Positions 46,317 to 54,729 of a stretch of DNA of 64,000 nt are shown here, piece after piece. The notes under the pieces are model-generated. The model was not told the DNA's origin. It saw only the letters and a list, made by a program, of their open reading frames with translations, and made no database searches. A program made the position numbers and the translations under genes. The DNA is from Alkalimarinus sediminis (GTDB taxonomy: Bacteria > Pseudomonadota > Gammaproteobacteria > Pseudomonadales > Oleiphilaceae): contig NZ_CP101527.1 of NCBI RefSeq assembly GCF_026427595.1, positions 1,559,001 to 1,623,000 on the forward strand, in the 5' to 3' direction. How positions within the stretch are numbered: the stretch's first letter is position 1; the number at the start of each line of letters is the position of its first letter.

Positions 46317-46579
46317 ACTTTAGGAGGCGACAATTCTTCATTGGTTCCCCAGCTTTGAAGCCATGAAGCCACTTCATTACCATCTATAGTTTTGCCAGCC
46401 TTTATTGAGTTTAAAGCGGCTAGCGTATCTTCCCAGCGTGAATCATCCATTGATTGCCGTTGCACAAACTCTTTAACTGCTTGATTAATAATATAGTTTT
46501 TAGATCTATCTAGCTTGTGAGCCAAATTTTCAAGTGGTACTTCCACTTCAGAATTTAAACGAATACTTGTAACGCCCAT
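46313..46579 (-). CDS. Cassette 16: ribbon-helix-helix antitoxin (ParD/CopG type)
   Basis: The N-terminus (TSIRLNSEVEVPLENLAHKLDRSKNYIINQAVKEFV, read in part) is a ribbon-helix-helix, and the acidic C-terminus should wrap the toxin. A GAGG site precedes ATG 46579. Antitoxin-first order fits autoregulation. Confidence 0.85.
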   Translation of the reverse strand: MGVTSIRLNSEVEVPLENLAHKLDRSKNYIINQAVKEFVQRQSMDDSRWEDTLAALNSIKAGKTIDGNEVASWLQSWGTNEELSPPKV

Positions 46580-46647
46580 TAGATTCACCTCTTAATGTAT
46601 TCACGTGTAATACATTATAATACAAAGAATGAAGCTGAGTATAGAAC

Positions 46648-46739
46648 TTGTAACGCTTTGCACATGGGCAACAACAAAAACGGCCAGCTTTTTCTCTTTG
46701 GCCGCTTTTGTTGTTGTCCTATGCTGCTACTGGTTAGGT
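46648..46739 (-). repeat. attC site 17
   Basis: 92 bp, TTGCACA family (CACATGGGCAACAACAAAAACGG); attC of D1. Confidence 0.9.
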
Positions 46740-47005
46740 GTGGAAGTCACTTCGGACTTTGACCTTTACTCCAAAGTCTCTTATTCCCGTGACTCACACC
46801 TTCTAATTTTTATTCCACTTCATCCATCTTGCACGAAGATTGAAGCGAAGAATTTTAAACACTATTTTCAACCGTTAATGTGGGCTGCCCCACAACTAAA
46901 GCGTATTAAAGCACGGTACTTTCAACGCTTAATTTTTGCACTGTTTTTGGACCGAAACTGCACATTCTTTAAAACAAAAACACTATAAATACAGTCTGGT
47001 AGCAC
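46740..47005 (-). other. Cassette 17: gene-less body, family D copy 1
   Basis: 266 bp. Contains the D-family hairpin TGTGGG-CTGC-CCCACA and paired CTTCGG / GAAGCGAAGAA elements. A 119-codon frame on the plus strand is not kept in other copies. Confidence 0.8.
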
Positions 47006-47113
47006 ACCTAACGCATTGCTCAACGGCATGGTACAGTTGGCGACTTTTTGGCCAGCGAAGCGCTGCCGAAAAGGTGCCAACTGTACCATGTCCGTTGCAG
47101 CAACTTGTTATGT
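47006..47113 (-). repeat. attC site 18
   Basis: 108 bp; CAACGGCATGGTACAGTTGG / CCAACTGTACCATG long arms with GGCCAGCGAAGCGCTGCC between. Confidence 0.9.
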
Positions 47114-47131
47114 GAACGTTGCTGGTTGAGA

Positions 47132-47542
47132 TCAGTCGAGATATTCAGCATTCAACCACCGGTTTAAGTAAGAATTAACGATACCACCACATATAGTAGT
47201 TGGTATTGCAATTAGAGCCAAAGTCAACAAAACATTATTAGTAAAATCACCCCTTGAATCATTAGCAAGCAATAGCGCTGTAATTAATAACGAAGATGAT
47301 ATTATTCCGCTGAAAAAACCGACTGCATAATTAAAACTTTTAATTTTAGCGGGAAGAACTAAAAACAAAATAAAGTTTATTACGCAAGCAACAAAAGCAG
47401 GAACTATCCCAAACATATAACCCCAAACAAAAATAACTAAATGAAAGTCGCCAGCCATCCCAAAAACTACAATCGTACCAACAATAGGGCCGAGAAATAA
47501 AAATACTAACAGGGATAATACAATAGATTTAAAAATATTCAT
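47132..47542 (-). CDS. Cassette 18: four-helix membrane protein
   Basis: From ATG 47542 (MNIFKSIVLSLLVFL) the 136-residue protein has four hydrophobic helices (about 5-27, 33-60, 68-90, 100-122). It resembles small DUF-type inner-membrane proteins; no function known. Confidence 0.65.
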   Translation of the reverse strand: MNIFKSIVLSLLVFLFLGPIVGTIVVFGMAGDFHLVIFVWGYMFGIVPAFVACVINFILFLVLPAKIKSFNYAVGFFSGIISSSLLITALLLANDSRGDFTNNVLLTLALIAIPTTICGGIVNSYLNRWLNAEYLD

Positions 47543-47557
47543 TAACCCTCCCCCTGC

Positions 47558-47649
47558 ACATAACGCTTTGCACATGGGCAACAGCAAAAGTGGCCGGCTT
47601 TTTCTCTTTGGCCGCTTTTGTTGTTGTCCTATGCTGCTACTTGTTAGGG
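47558..47649 (-). repeat. attC site 19
   Basis: 92 bp, TTGCACA family; attC of the long D-family copy 2. Confidence 0.9.
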
Positions 47650-47993
47650 GTTTAATTCACTTCGGACTTTACTATGTTATTCCGAAGTTACTCATTCCCC
47701 CAACGCTTTTTTACTTATCTTCGGACGTTGATACTTACTCCGAAGTCTCGTATTCCACTAACACGTTTTAATGCTTATTCCGCTTTATCCATTTTGCACG
47801 ATGACCTAAGCGAAGAACACTGACTTTTAATTTCAATCCTTCAAGTGGGCTGCCCCACAACTAAAGAGATTAATTTACCTTTAAATTCAGAGCTTAACTT
47901 TGGCTTTTAACACGGGCTAACCTTTGCAGTGTTGCTACACTGCGGCGTACTCTTTTTGACGCTTAGGCTGACGTAACTATATGGCTTTAAGAC
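47650..47993 (-). other. Cassette 19: gene-less body, family D copy 2 (divergent, longer)
   Basis: 344 bp, about 80 bp longer than the other D copies. It has three CTTCGGAC/CCGAAGT blocks, the AGTGGGCTGCCCCACA hairpin and an extra stem-like GCAGTGTTGCTACACTGC near the right end. Confidence 0.75.
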
Positions 47994-48079
47994 CCCTAAC
48001 GCCTTGCACATGGGCAACAGCAAAAGTGGCCGGCCCTTTGGCCGCTTTTGTTGTTGTCCCTTGCTGCGACTTGTTAGGT
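47994..48079 (-). repeat. attC site 20
   Basis: 86 bp, TTGCACA family (CACATGGGCAACAGC, CCCTTGCTGCGAC); attC of D3. Confidence 0.9.
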
Positions 48080-48343
48080 GTGGAAGTCACTTCGGACTTT
48101 GACCTTTATTCCAAAGGCTCTTATTCCCGTGGTCCACACCCTTAATTTTTACTCCACTCTAGCGTACTTGCACGAAGACCGAAGCGAAGAAGTTTAAATT
48201 CTAAATTCACCACTGATGTGGGCTGCCCCGCAACTCAAGCGTATTAAAGTACGATACTTTCAACGCTGAACTTTTGCACTGTTTTTTGATCGAAACCGTA
48301 CACGCTTTAAACCAAAAACACTATTAATACAGCTTGGTAGCAC
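48080..48343 (-). other. Cassette 20: gene-less body, family D copy 3
   Basis: 264 bp. The D hairpin reads TGTGGG-CTGC-CCCGCA, in which one pair becomes G-U and the stem is kept. Confidence 0.8.
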
Positions 48344-48447
48344 ACCTAACGCCTTGCTAATGGGCAAATATTTGATGGCGGTTTTTGTGCGTGTTTTTGC
48401 ACAAAAAGTGACAGCGAATATTTGTCCTATTAAGCTGATTGTTAGGG
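48344..48447 (-). repeat. attC site 21
   Basis: 104 bp; TTGCTAATGGGCAAATATTTG left arm, TTTTTGTGCGTG..TTTGCACAAAAA inner hairpin; sister of site 23. Confidence 0.9.
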
Positions 48448-48494
48448 CATAATGTTCACTCAGTCCACAGAATTTAATTCGTGCGCACTTAGTC

Positions 48495-48890
48495 CTAGTT
48501 TTTATTATCCACTATTGTTACTCGATACTGGCCATTAAATAAATATGGTTTACCGTATTGAGTTAACTCTATTGAAGCCTTTTTATTATCAATGTAGACA
48601 TAGCCAGATAGACCTGTAACCTCACCTTCTGAACTCGTAACTATTATTTCTTGTGCAGATAGTTTCTGACTTAGTTTTTTGACATGTATATGCTGAGTAG
48701 AAACTCTAGATTTGCCAAAAATAGCGCTGATAGGGTCATGAACCATTAGCCGTCTATCGCCGCTAACAAATAAAACATAGTTAGTTTTCCAACCGTGGCG
48801 TAGTTCAGCTATTTCATAACTATTACTAGCGCACCCCTGAATAATTGCAAAGGTTAATACGTATAATACTAACCTATTGTATTTATTCAT
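48495..48890 (-). CDS. Cassette 21: lipoprotein of unknown function
   Basis: A signal sequence ends in the lipobox IQGCAS (Cys20). The 131-residue beta-rich protein (GWKTNYVLFVSGDRRLMVHDP) should be lipid-anchored. No family recognised. Confidence 0.65.
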   Translation of the reverse strand: MNKYNRLVLYVLTFAIIQGCASNSYEIAELRHGWKTNYVLFVSGDRRLMVHDPISAIFGKSRVSTQHIHVKKLSQKLSAQEIIVTSSEGEVTGLSGYVYIDNKKASIELTQYGKPYLFNGQYRVTIVDNKN

Positions 48891-48897
48891 TTATAAG

Positions 48898-49005
48898 CCC
48901 TAACGCATGGCTCTGCGGCCCGAAATAGTTGGCGACTTTTTGGCCAGCGAAGCGGTGCCAAAAAGGTGCCAACTGTTTTGGGTCCGTAGCAGCCACTTGT
49001 TATGC
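48898..49005 (-). repeat. attC site 22
   Basis: 108 bp; GGCCCGAAATAGTTGGCGAC / GCCAACTGTTTTGGGTC arms, GGCCAGCGAAGCGGTGCC core shared with site 18. Confidence 0.9.
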
Positions 49006-49584
49006 ATTTTTTACGAGACCCGATTCAACTGCAAATTTTTCAAGCTTTAGATCAAGTTCATCTTGGTCTTTATAGAACTCTGTATCTAAATTATCTAGGT
49101 CAGGCTCGACTTTATGTTTTTTAATTTCTTCCCAACGCTTAACTTGATCTTTTGGAACTTGAGCGCTCCCAAACAATTGTTTTTTTCCTTCTCTTAGTAG
49201 TCTTAAGGAATTTGTAGCCCCCAATTTAACCAAACCTAATTCAGCATAGATATAATGCTCGCTTGCTGTATTGGAAAAATATTGATTAAAGCCGCCGTTG
49301 TATACATCCCCACTTAAAGTATTGACGGAGTAATATATTTTTTCATCATCTGTCAACGCATCGAAACCACCTGACTGGTTAAACACCTTGTCTACTAACA
49401 CACGCCATAACGCTCTATAAGGGCACGTTTTATCTAATTCCCTTTCTTGTTTGTAACGCTCCTTTGCTAATTCCATACTTTTGCGAGTACCATTTTTACA
49501 TGGCATACATAGTCCACCTGTACGCTCTGCCGTACTTGGTAACACTAATGCTCCACATTCATTACATGGAATTTTATCGCTCAT
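49000..49584 (-). CDS. Cassette 22: zinc-ribbon plus DMP19/DUF4375-like protein
   Basis: An N-terminal zinc ribbon (CNECGALVL ... GGLCMPC, residues 7-29) is fused to a DMP19-type domain with YNGGFNQYFSNTASEHYIYAELGLVKLGA. 194 residues, cytoplasmic. It is related in its domain to cassette 8 but not in its N-terminus. Confidence 0.72.
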   Translation of the reverse strand: MSDKIPCNECGALVLPSTAERTGGLCMPCKNGTRKSMELAKERYKQERELDKTCPYRALWRVLVDKVFNQSGGFDALTDDEKIYYSVNTLSGDVYNGGFNQYFSNTASEHYIYAELGLVKLGATNSLRLLREGKKQLFGSAQVPKDQVKRWEEIKKHKVEPDLDNLDTEFYKDQDELDLKLEKFAVESGLVKNA

Positions 49585-49599
49585 TACGACCTCTTATTT

Positions 49600-49703
49600 G
49601 CATAACGCTTTGCTAATGGGCAAATGTTTGATGGCGGTTTTTGTGCGTGTTTTTGCACAAAAAGTGACAGCGAATATTTGTCCTATTGAGCTATTGGTTA
49701 TGC
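49600..49703 (-). repeat. attC site 23
   Basis: 104 bp; near copy of site 21 with TTGCTAATGGGCAAATGTTTG. Confidence 0.9.
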
Positions 49704-50096
49704 TTTATTTTGTTCATAGTTTGGTCTTTCAGTATTTGTACTAAACCAGCCTGATTTTGATTCACAATATATTTCGTAGTTTGGCTCAGGTATATGACCC
49801 TCCGTTACTGTACCAAGCCTTAACCTTATTGTTTCAGGCATGTCAGCTCTTTGGCTATACAACGGACTGCCACAGTTACCACAAAATACACGTTTTTTAT
49901 TTGGACTTGAGAAGAACGTTTTTAAAGAACTAGAACCATTGGTAAAAGTAAATTTTTCAAGCTCTATTGGAGCATTGGTGACGAACGGTGTTCCCTGTGC
50001 TCGCTTACATTGGTTGCAATGGCAAACTGCAACTTCATTGATTGAACCATCGTATTGATACTTAACCTCTTCACAGAGACAACTTCCTTTTATCAT
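49698..50096 (-). CDS. Cassette 23: GFA-family protein
   Basis: The zinc Cys set SCLCEEVKY, CHCNQCKRAQGTPF and FCGNCGSPLY marks the GFA/CENP-V fold in 132 residues. It differs clearly from the chromosomal GFA protein at 35318, so it is not a local duplicate. Confidence 0.88.
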   Translation of the reverse strand: MIKGSCLCEEVKYQYDGSINEVAVCHCNQCKRAQGTPFVTNAPIELEKFTFTNGSSSLKTFFSSPNKKRVFCGNCGSPLYSQRADMPETIRLRLGTVTEGHIPEPNYEIYCESKSGWFSTNTERPNYEQNKA

Positions 50097-50119
50097 ACTA
50101 TCCTCGATTTACTTTTAGA

Positions 50120-50223
50120 GCATAACGCTTTGCTCAACGGTGTAGTACTTTTGGCAGTTTTTATGCTGTTCTTTGCATAAAAAGTGACAAAAATACGGAA
50201 TCCGTTGCAGCTACTGGTTAGCA
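50120..50223 (-). repeat. attC site 24
   Basis: 104 bp; TTGCTCAACGG / CCGTTGCAGC outer arms, TTTATGCTGTTC..GCATAAAAA inner hairpin. Confidence 0.9.
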
Positions 50224-50876
50224 GTATTTCTGAAGTTTCTAATTAGCTTATAAGTGATACTACTGTTATCGGCCTTAATAACTTCAATAACAGCACCTTT
50301 ATAGCCAATAGTTTTTGATGTAGATAAATCATACTCTACATTATTGTTAAACGCTGGTCGGGCGGTGTTATTGCTAAACTCTCTATAGCCAACATTTATT
50401 TTATTCCCAACTCGACCGCTATATATTAGGGTCTGTTGAAAACTATTGCCTCTCTCTGAAAGTTTTGTTTTACGGTCATATTCACCAGTGTAGCAAGCAC
50501 TACCACCGAAAACCGTAATGACACATATCTCAGCTCCATCATTTTTATCCAGTGCTAGCGCTTGTATGGGATCTGATAGTCCACCGCGAACAACACCTAC
50601 AGCAGAATAAAAATCATTGTTCTGATCAAAACCGACTTGGGGATAGCTTTTTGCAGGAATATCATACAAGGCACCATCAATAGTTTTGTGAACAACAAGC
50701 ATGTTCTCCTCAACAATGGTACCTTTCTGTACTAAGTGGTCACCAACATAGGCAGTTACAACTTCATCGACTTCTGGATAATCAACTGTTTTTACGATGG
50801 TTTTTGAACCATTATATTTTACAGTCGTACAGCCAGTCATTATTAGTATAACCATGAAAACTGTAATGAACTTCAT
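50211..50876 (-). CDS. Cassette 24: lipoprotein of unknown function
   Basis: An AGGAG site fixes ATG 50876. The lipobox is IMTGCTT (Cys about 15) and the mature part is a 205-residue beta-rich domain. The gene's last bases overlap attC site 24. No family recognised. Confidence 0.68.
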   Translation of the reverse strand: MKFITVFMVILIMTGCTTVKYNGSKTIVKTVDYPEVDEVVTAYVGDHLVQKGTIVEENMLVVHKTIDGALYDIPAKSYPQVGFDQNNDFYSAVGVVRGGLSDPIQALALDKNDGAEICVITVFGGSACYTGEYDRKTKLSERGNSFQQTLIYSGRVGNKINVGYREFSNNTARPAFNNNVEYDLSTSKTIGYKGAVIEVIKADNSSITYKLIRNFRNTANQ

Positions 50877-50900
50877 TCTTACTCCTAAGTTGATAATTAC

Positions 50901-50993
50901 TGCTAACGCCTGCGATAAAGGGCCGAACTGCGTAGCAGTGAAGGTCCAGCCCACAGGCACTTTTGTGGGCGATCTTTGATTGCCTTGTTAGCA
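50901..50993 (-). repeat. attC site 25
   Basis: 93 bp; GCGATAAAGGGCCG and GTGGGCGATCTTTGATTGCC, shared with site 37. Confidence 0.9.
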
Positions 50994-51377
50994 GTTTTCA
51001 ATTCCTATGAACTCTGCTATCTCTTGAGTTTTTGGTTCGCCGCTCTCAGCACCGAAGAAACTAATATCTTCCGATATGCCGGTAGCTTCAGAATAATAAC
51101 CAATAACAAAGTCACGTTCATGTTTAACTGCCAATTTATGAATGTAAACCAACAACTCTGACAAACAACCAATTTGACCCATTTCAAGATTTAGCCCTAG
51201 ATCCCACTGGGCATAATCTTCTGATGACAAATCTGGTGTACGTTCATGCAGAACATTTACTATTTTTGCTGGTACGTCTTTAGACTTAAGCCAATCACGA
51301 ATAGCTGATTCAACGGGTTCCGATACTCCTTCAAGATCGGAGCCATCTATATAAATATATAAGCCTGAAATTTCCAT
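50988..51377 (-). CDS. Cassette 25: unknown soluble protein
   Basis: 129 acidic residues with an alpha/beta look (LYIYIDGSDLEGVSEPVESAI ... HERDFVIGYYSEATGISEDISFFG). Possibly immunity-like, but no family recognised. Confidence 0.6.
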   Translation of the reverse strand: MEISGLYIYIDGSDLEGVSEPVESAIRDWLKSKDVPAKIVNVLHERTPDLSSEDYAQWDLGLNLEMGQIGCLSELLVYIHKLAVKHERDFVIGYYSEATGISEDISFFGAESGEPKTQEIAEFIGIENC

Positions 51378-51387
51378 AATTATTTAC

Positions 51388-51475
51388 TGCTAACGCCTTG
51401 CACACAGGTAGCTAATAACAGTGGCCGGCTCTTTGGCCGCTTTTATTAGATATCCTGTGCTGCGACTGGTTAGTA
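51388..51475 (-). repeat. attC site 26
   Basis: 88 bp, TTGCACA family (CACACAGGTAGCTAATAAC); attC of B1. Confidence 0.9.
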
Positions 51476-51738
51476 GTGCTGTTCACTGGGTGGTTATTTA
51501 AAACGATCCACTACCCGATCACTACGATTTAATAATGTCGATCCTTTGTTTGCTCTTCACTCTTGCTTGATCAGGATAAGAATGAATATTTGGCCAGTTT
51601 GTTTGCAGCTTCTTACGAAGTGGCCTTAATAAGAACAAGATATTATGCGCTAATATAAGTTCGAATAATGTGATGAAAAGAACGAACCACTCAGCCGCTT
51701 CCCACTCACTTAAACCGTAAACCTTCGATACTCAAAAC
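51476..51738 (-). other. Cassette 26: gene-less body, family B copy 1
   Basis: 263 bp. Homologous to family A in CTTGATCAGGATAAGAATGA and CTTACGAAGTGGCC. The minus strand holds an open frame without a standard start that ends ...HSYPDQARVKSKQRIDIIKS. Confidence 0.85.
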
Positions 51739-51826
51739 GACTAACGCCTTGCACATGGGAAATTAATAAACGTGGCCGTCTTTTTGGCCGCTTTTATTAA
51801 TTTTCCTATGCTGCTACTTGTTAGGT
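51739..51826 (-). repeat. attC site 27
   Basis: 88 bp, TTGCACA family (CACATGGGAAATTAATAAACG); attC of D4. Confidence 0.9.
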
Positions 51827-52090
51827 GTGGACGTCACTTCGGACTTTGACCTTTATTCCAAAGGCTCTTATTCCCGTGATCCACACCTTTAATTATTACT
51901 CCACTCTAGCGTGCTTGCACGAAGACCGAAGCGAAGAACTTTAAACGCTTAATCCAACCGTTAATGTGGGCTGCCCCACAACTCAAGCTTAATAAATTAC
52001 GGTGCTTTCTGAACTTAACTTTTGCACTGAATTTGGTTCGAGCACCTACAATCCTTTGAAATATAAACGAGAAATACAAGGATTTAGCAC
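51827..52090 (-). other. Cassette 27: gene-less body, family D copy 4
   Basis: 264 bp, same length as D3, with the TGTGGG-CTGC-CCCACA hairpin. Confidence 0.8.
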
Positions 52091-52178
52091 ACCTAACGCC
52101 TTGCACACAGGTAGCTAATAACAGTGGCCGGCTCTTTGGCCGCTTTTATTAGCTATCCTGTGCTGCGACTGGTTAGTA
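52091..52178 (-). repeat. attC site 28
   Basis: 88 bp, TTGCACA family; attC of B2. Confidence 0.9.
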
Positions 52179-52441
52179 GTGCGGTTCACTGGGTGGTTAT
52201 TTAAAACGATCCACTCCCCGATCACTACGATTTAATAATGTTGATCCTTTGTTTGCTCTTCACTCTTGCTTGATCAGGATAAGAATGAATATTTGGCCAG
52301 CTTGTTTACTGCATCTTACGAAGTGGCCATAAGCAGAATGGCCAATTATGTGCTTATATGAGTTCGAATAGTGTGACGAAAAGAACCATACACTCAGCTG
52401 CTACCCACTGACTTAAACCGTTAACCTTCGATACTCAAAAC
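52179..52441 (-). other. Cassette 28: gene-less body, family B copy 2
   Basis: 263 bp. In this copy the frame open in B1 and B3 is interrupted by two TAA codons, which speaks against a protein product here. Confidence 0.85.
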
Positions 52442-52573
52442 GACTAACGCTGCCAACAACGGCAGACTTGTAGTTGTGATTTTTGTGCAATAATGGCGTA
52501 GCCATGCACAAAAAGCACGGCTGCAAGGCTGTCCAAACCACGAAGTGGTTGATGTTGCTTGGCCTTGTTATAC
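52442..52573 (-). repeat. attC site 29
   Basis: 132 bp, long GCTGCCAACAACGGCAG family. Confidence 0.9.
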
Positions 52574-52591
52574 GCTTGCTGATACAAAGTA

Positions 52592-52888
52592 CTACCTTCC
52601 TAACCTGACTTTATTTCCATCTCTTAGCCAGTAATAGGCATAACAAGCAGCCCATAAAAACATGCCAGAAACTTTACTTACAGTGGGAGCATCTTTGCCA
52701 AAAACAGATACATTATATGGAACCGATATTAACAAAAGAATGAGAACCACATAAAACAGCATGTATGCTGCCCACAAAAGCACTTTCCTTTCTTGGAGCT
52801 TTTTAGCGGTAACATAATATGCATTTAGCCAAACAATGACCGCAGCTAAATGTATTGCCAAGGCAAGAAACAATTTAAAACTATTCAT
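52592..52888 (-). CDS. Cassette 29: small three-helix membrane protein
   Basis: 98 residues with hydrophobic helices at about 5-25, 36-60 and 72-92 and a basic C-terminus. No family recognised. Confidence 0.62.
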   Translation of the reverse strand: MNSFKLFLALAIHLAAVIVWLNAYYVTAKKLQERKVLLWAAYMLFYVVLILLLISVPYNVSVFGKDAPTVSKVSGMFLWAACYAYYWLRDGNKVRLGR

Positions 52889-52917
52889 AGCTCAGTAATA
52901 ATTTCGCCTTTGAAAAC

Positions 52918-53049
52918 GTATAACGCTGCCAACAACGGCAGACTTGTAGTTGTGATTTTTGTGCAATAATGGCGAAGCCATGCACAAAAAGCGCGGCTGC
53001 AAGGCTGTCCAAACCACGAAGTGGTTGATGTTGCTTGGCCTTGTTATAT
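52918..53049 (-). repeat. attC site 30
   Basis: 132 bp, long GCTGCCAACAACGGCAG family; neighbours site 29 in type as well as position. Confidence 0.9.
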
Positions 53050-53054
53050 GTTTA

Positions 53055-53321
53055 TTATTGCAGTTCATCATTAATATATGCCGCTAGAATACCAAGAAGC
53101 TGTTCTTGTTCAGGTGTAGGCAAGCTAATATTTTGTAGTGCTTCTAGCTTACTTTGAGCTGCAACTTTAACAATTTCTTTTTCAGCATTATTCAAATCAT
53201 GAATTAGTGTTTGCCAAGAGTTTATTTGTAAATCAGCTGTGTCATCAGGGTCATTTCCCCCTTCAGGCTCTACTGTAATATGACAAAGTAACTCGACCAA
53301 AATTGTAGCTAGATTACTCAT
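53055..53321 (-). CDS. Cassette 30: small unknown soluble protein
   Basis: 88 acidic residues, mostly helical (DLNNAEKEIVKVAAQSKLEAL). No family recognised. Confidence 0.58.
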   Translation of the reverse strand: MSNLATILVELLCHITVEPEGGNDPDDTADLQINSWQTLIHDLNNAEKEIVKVAAQSKLEALQNISLPTPEQEQLLGILAAYINDELQ

Positions 53322-53339
53322 GACTAATTCTCAAATTAC

Positions 53340-53455
53340 ATATAACGCCTGCGTCAAAGGCGGCAAACGGAGCGGTGCAAATTGCGTTAAAATTGGCGCA
53401 GCCAATTGCAATTTGTGCCGCGGAGTTTGCCGTCCTTTGCACGCACTTGTTAGCA
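53340..53455 (-). repeat. attC site 31
   Basis: 116 bp, the only one of its type: TGCGTCAAAGGCGGCAAACGGAG / CGGAGTTTGCCGTCCTTTGCACG with a TGCAAATTGCG..CAATTGCAATTTGTG centre. Confidence 0.88.
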
Positions 53456-53881
53456 GTTGCCAAGTGAAGCCTCACCTGATGCAAAAACGCCCACAATGCA
53501 GCCAAGATAAGGGTCATTAGCATTTTCATTTAGAGCCCACTGCCAATCAACCACCTCTGTATTGGTTGGGAATAGTAACTTTACTCCATTTTCAAATGTA
53601 AGCTCCAAACTTGAATCAGGCAATAGAGCCACGCCAGTTATGCACTTACGGTGCGTAGAGGAAAGCACAACGCTCTTAGCTACATCTTCTTTATCTATGG
53701 CTTCAGATGCAGGCTGATAAATAGTGGGCAATTGTCTATTAATTTCATCTTCATCTGCAGAAACCACATTGTGAGCTATGAGCCAAAAGCCATCGAAATA
53801 CAAATCAAAGGTATCTCCTACTCTAAATATAGAGTAGAAATTACCAAGCAATTTTTCTTCCAGAACTTCAATTACACTCAT
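53450..53881 (-). CDS. Cassette 31: unknown soluble protein
   Basis: 143 residues, alpha/beta (DLYFDGFWLIAHNVVSADEDEI ... LELTFENGVKLLFPTNTEVVDWQWALNE). Resembles small proteins found near immunity genes, but I cannot place the family. Confidence 0.6.
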   Translation of the reverse strand: MSVIEVLEEKLLGNFYSIFRVGDTFDLYFDGFWLIAHNVVSADEDEINRQLPTIYQPASEAIDKEDVAKSVVLSSTHRKCITGVALLPDSSLELTFENGVKLLFPTNTEVVDWQWALNENANDPYLGCIVGVFASGEASLGNC

Positions 53882-53895
53882 AATTCTCTAGTTAC

Positions 53896-53983
53896 TGCTA
53901 ACGCCTTGCACACAGGTAGCTAATAACAGTGGCCGGCTCTTTGGCCGCTTTTATTAGATATCCTGTGCTGCGACTGGTTAGTA
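53896..53983 (-). repeat. attC site 32
   Basis: 88 bp, TTGCACA family; attC of B3. Confidence 0.9.
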
Positions 53984-54246
53984 GTGCGGTTCACTGGGTG
54001 GTTATTTAAAACGATCCACTCCCCGCTCACTACGATTTAATAATGTTGATCCTTTGTTTGCCCTTCACTCTTGCTTGATCAAGATAAGAATGAATATTTG
54101 GCCAAATTGTTCGCTGCGTCTTACGAAGTGGCCTTAATAAGAACAAGATATTATGCGCTGACATGAGTTCGAATAATGTGATGAAAAGAACGAACCACTC
54201 AGCCGCTACCCAATCACTTAAACCGTAAACCTTCGATACTTAAAAC
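53984..54246 (-). other. Cassette 32: gene-less body, family B copy 3
   Basis: 263 bp. The shared frame is open here and contains an in-frame ATG (LMSAHNILFLLRPLRK...), giving a possible protein of about 47 residues. Confidence 0.85.
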
Positions 54247-54346
54247 GACTAACGCCTGCATTTGCGGCAGTTTTGTGGAGCGGCGAAGCCGCGTAGCAAA
54301 GCTGTCCAAGCCACGAAGTGGCTGATGCAACATGCTCTTGTTAGGT
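54247..54346 (-). repeat. attC site 33
   Basis: 100 bp; CATTTGCGGCAGTTTTG type related to site 7, with GGAGCGGCGAAGCCGCG inside. Confidence 0.88.
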
Positions 54347-54370
54347 GTGGTTTACGATATTGCATGTAAT

Positions 54371-54616
54371 TTAATAAACACCAGCAGTTGCATCGATTAC
54401 GAATTTAGCTTTGTTTTCCCTGCACCATGCTTCAAGCTCATTTTTAAGTTCAGGGTATAACCCCTTTGCCCATGATGGTGCTTTTTGAGTCCAGACTTCT
54501 TTCGTTGGCAAATACGCCGATAAAATACCCATTGGCAGCTCAAGAATGAAAGAGCCTCCAGAGCCAGTTACAACTAACTCTTCTTTCCATCGGGGCTGAA
54601 ATTTAAACTCGCTCAT
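54371..54616 (-). CDS. Cassette 33: small unknown protein
   Basis: 81 residues from ATG 54616 (MSEFKFQPRW). Contains GGSFILELPMGILSAYLPTKEVW and AWCRENKAKFVIDATAGVY. The longer GTG-started frame begins in the neighbouring attC and is less likely. Confidence 0.6.
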   Translation of the reverse strand: MSEFKFQPRWKEELVVTGSGGSFILELPMGILSAYLPTKEVWTQKAPSWAKGLYPELKNELEAWCRENKAKFVIDATAGVY

Positions 54617-54626
54617 TCTTTGTGAC

Positions 54627-54729
54627 ACCTAACGCCTAGCTAAACGGCAAAAGGTTCTGGCGGTTTTTTTGCGTGTCTGTGCAAAAAAGGTGACAGTACC
54701 TTTTGTCCGATTTGAGCGCCTGGTTATGC
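54627..54729 (-). repeat. attC site 34
   Basis: 103 bp; AAACGGCAAAAGGTTCTGG / GTACCTTTTGTCCG arms, TTTTTTTGCGTG..GTGCAAAAAAGG inside. Confidence 0.9.

Noticed and set aside
46629-46988. 119-codon plus-strand frame across attC 17 and family D copy 1
   Set aside because: It reads through an attC against the cassette direction and is not kept in other D copies.
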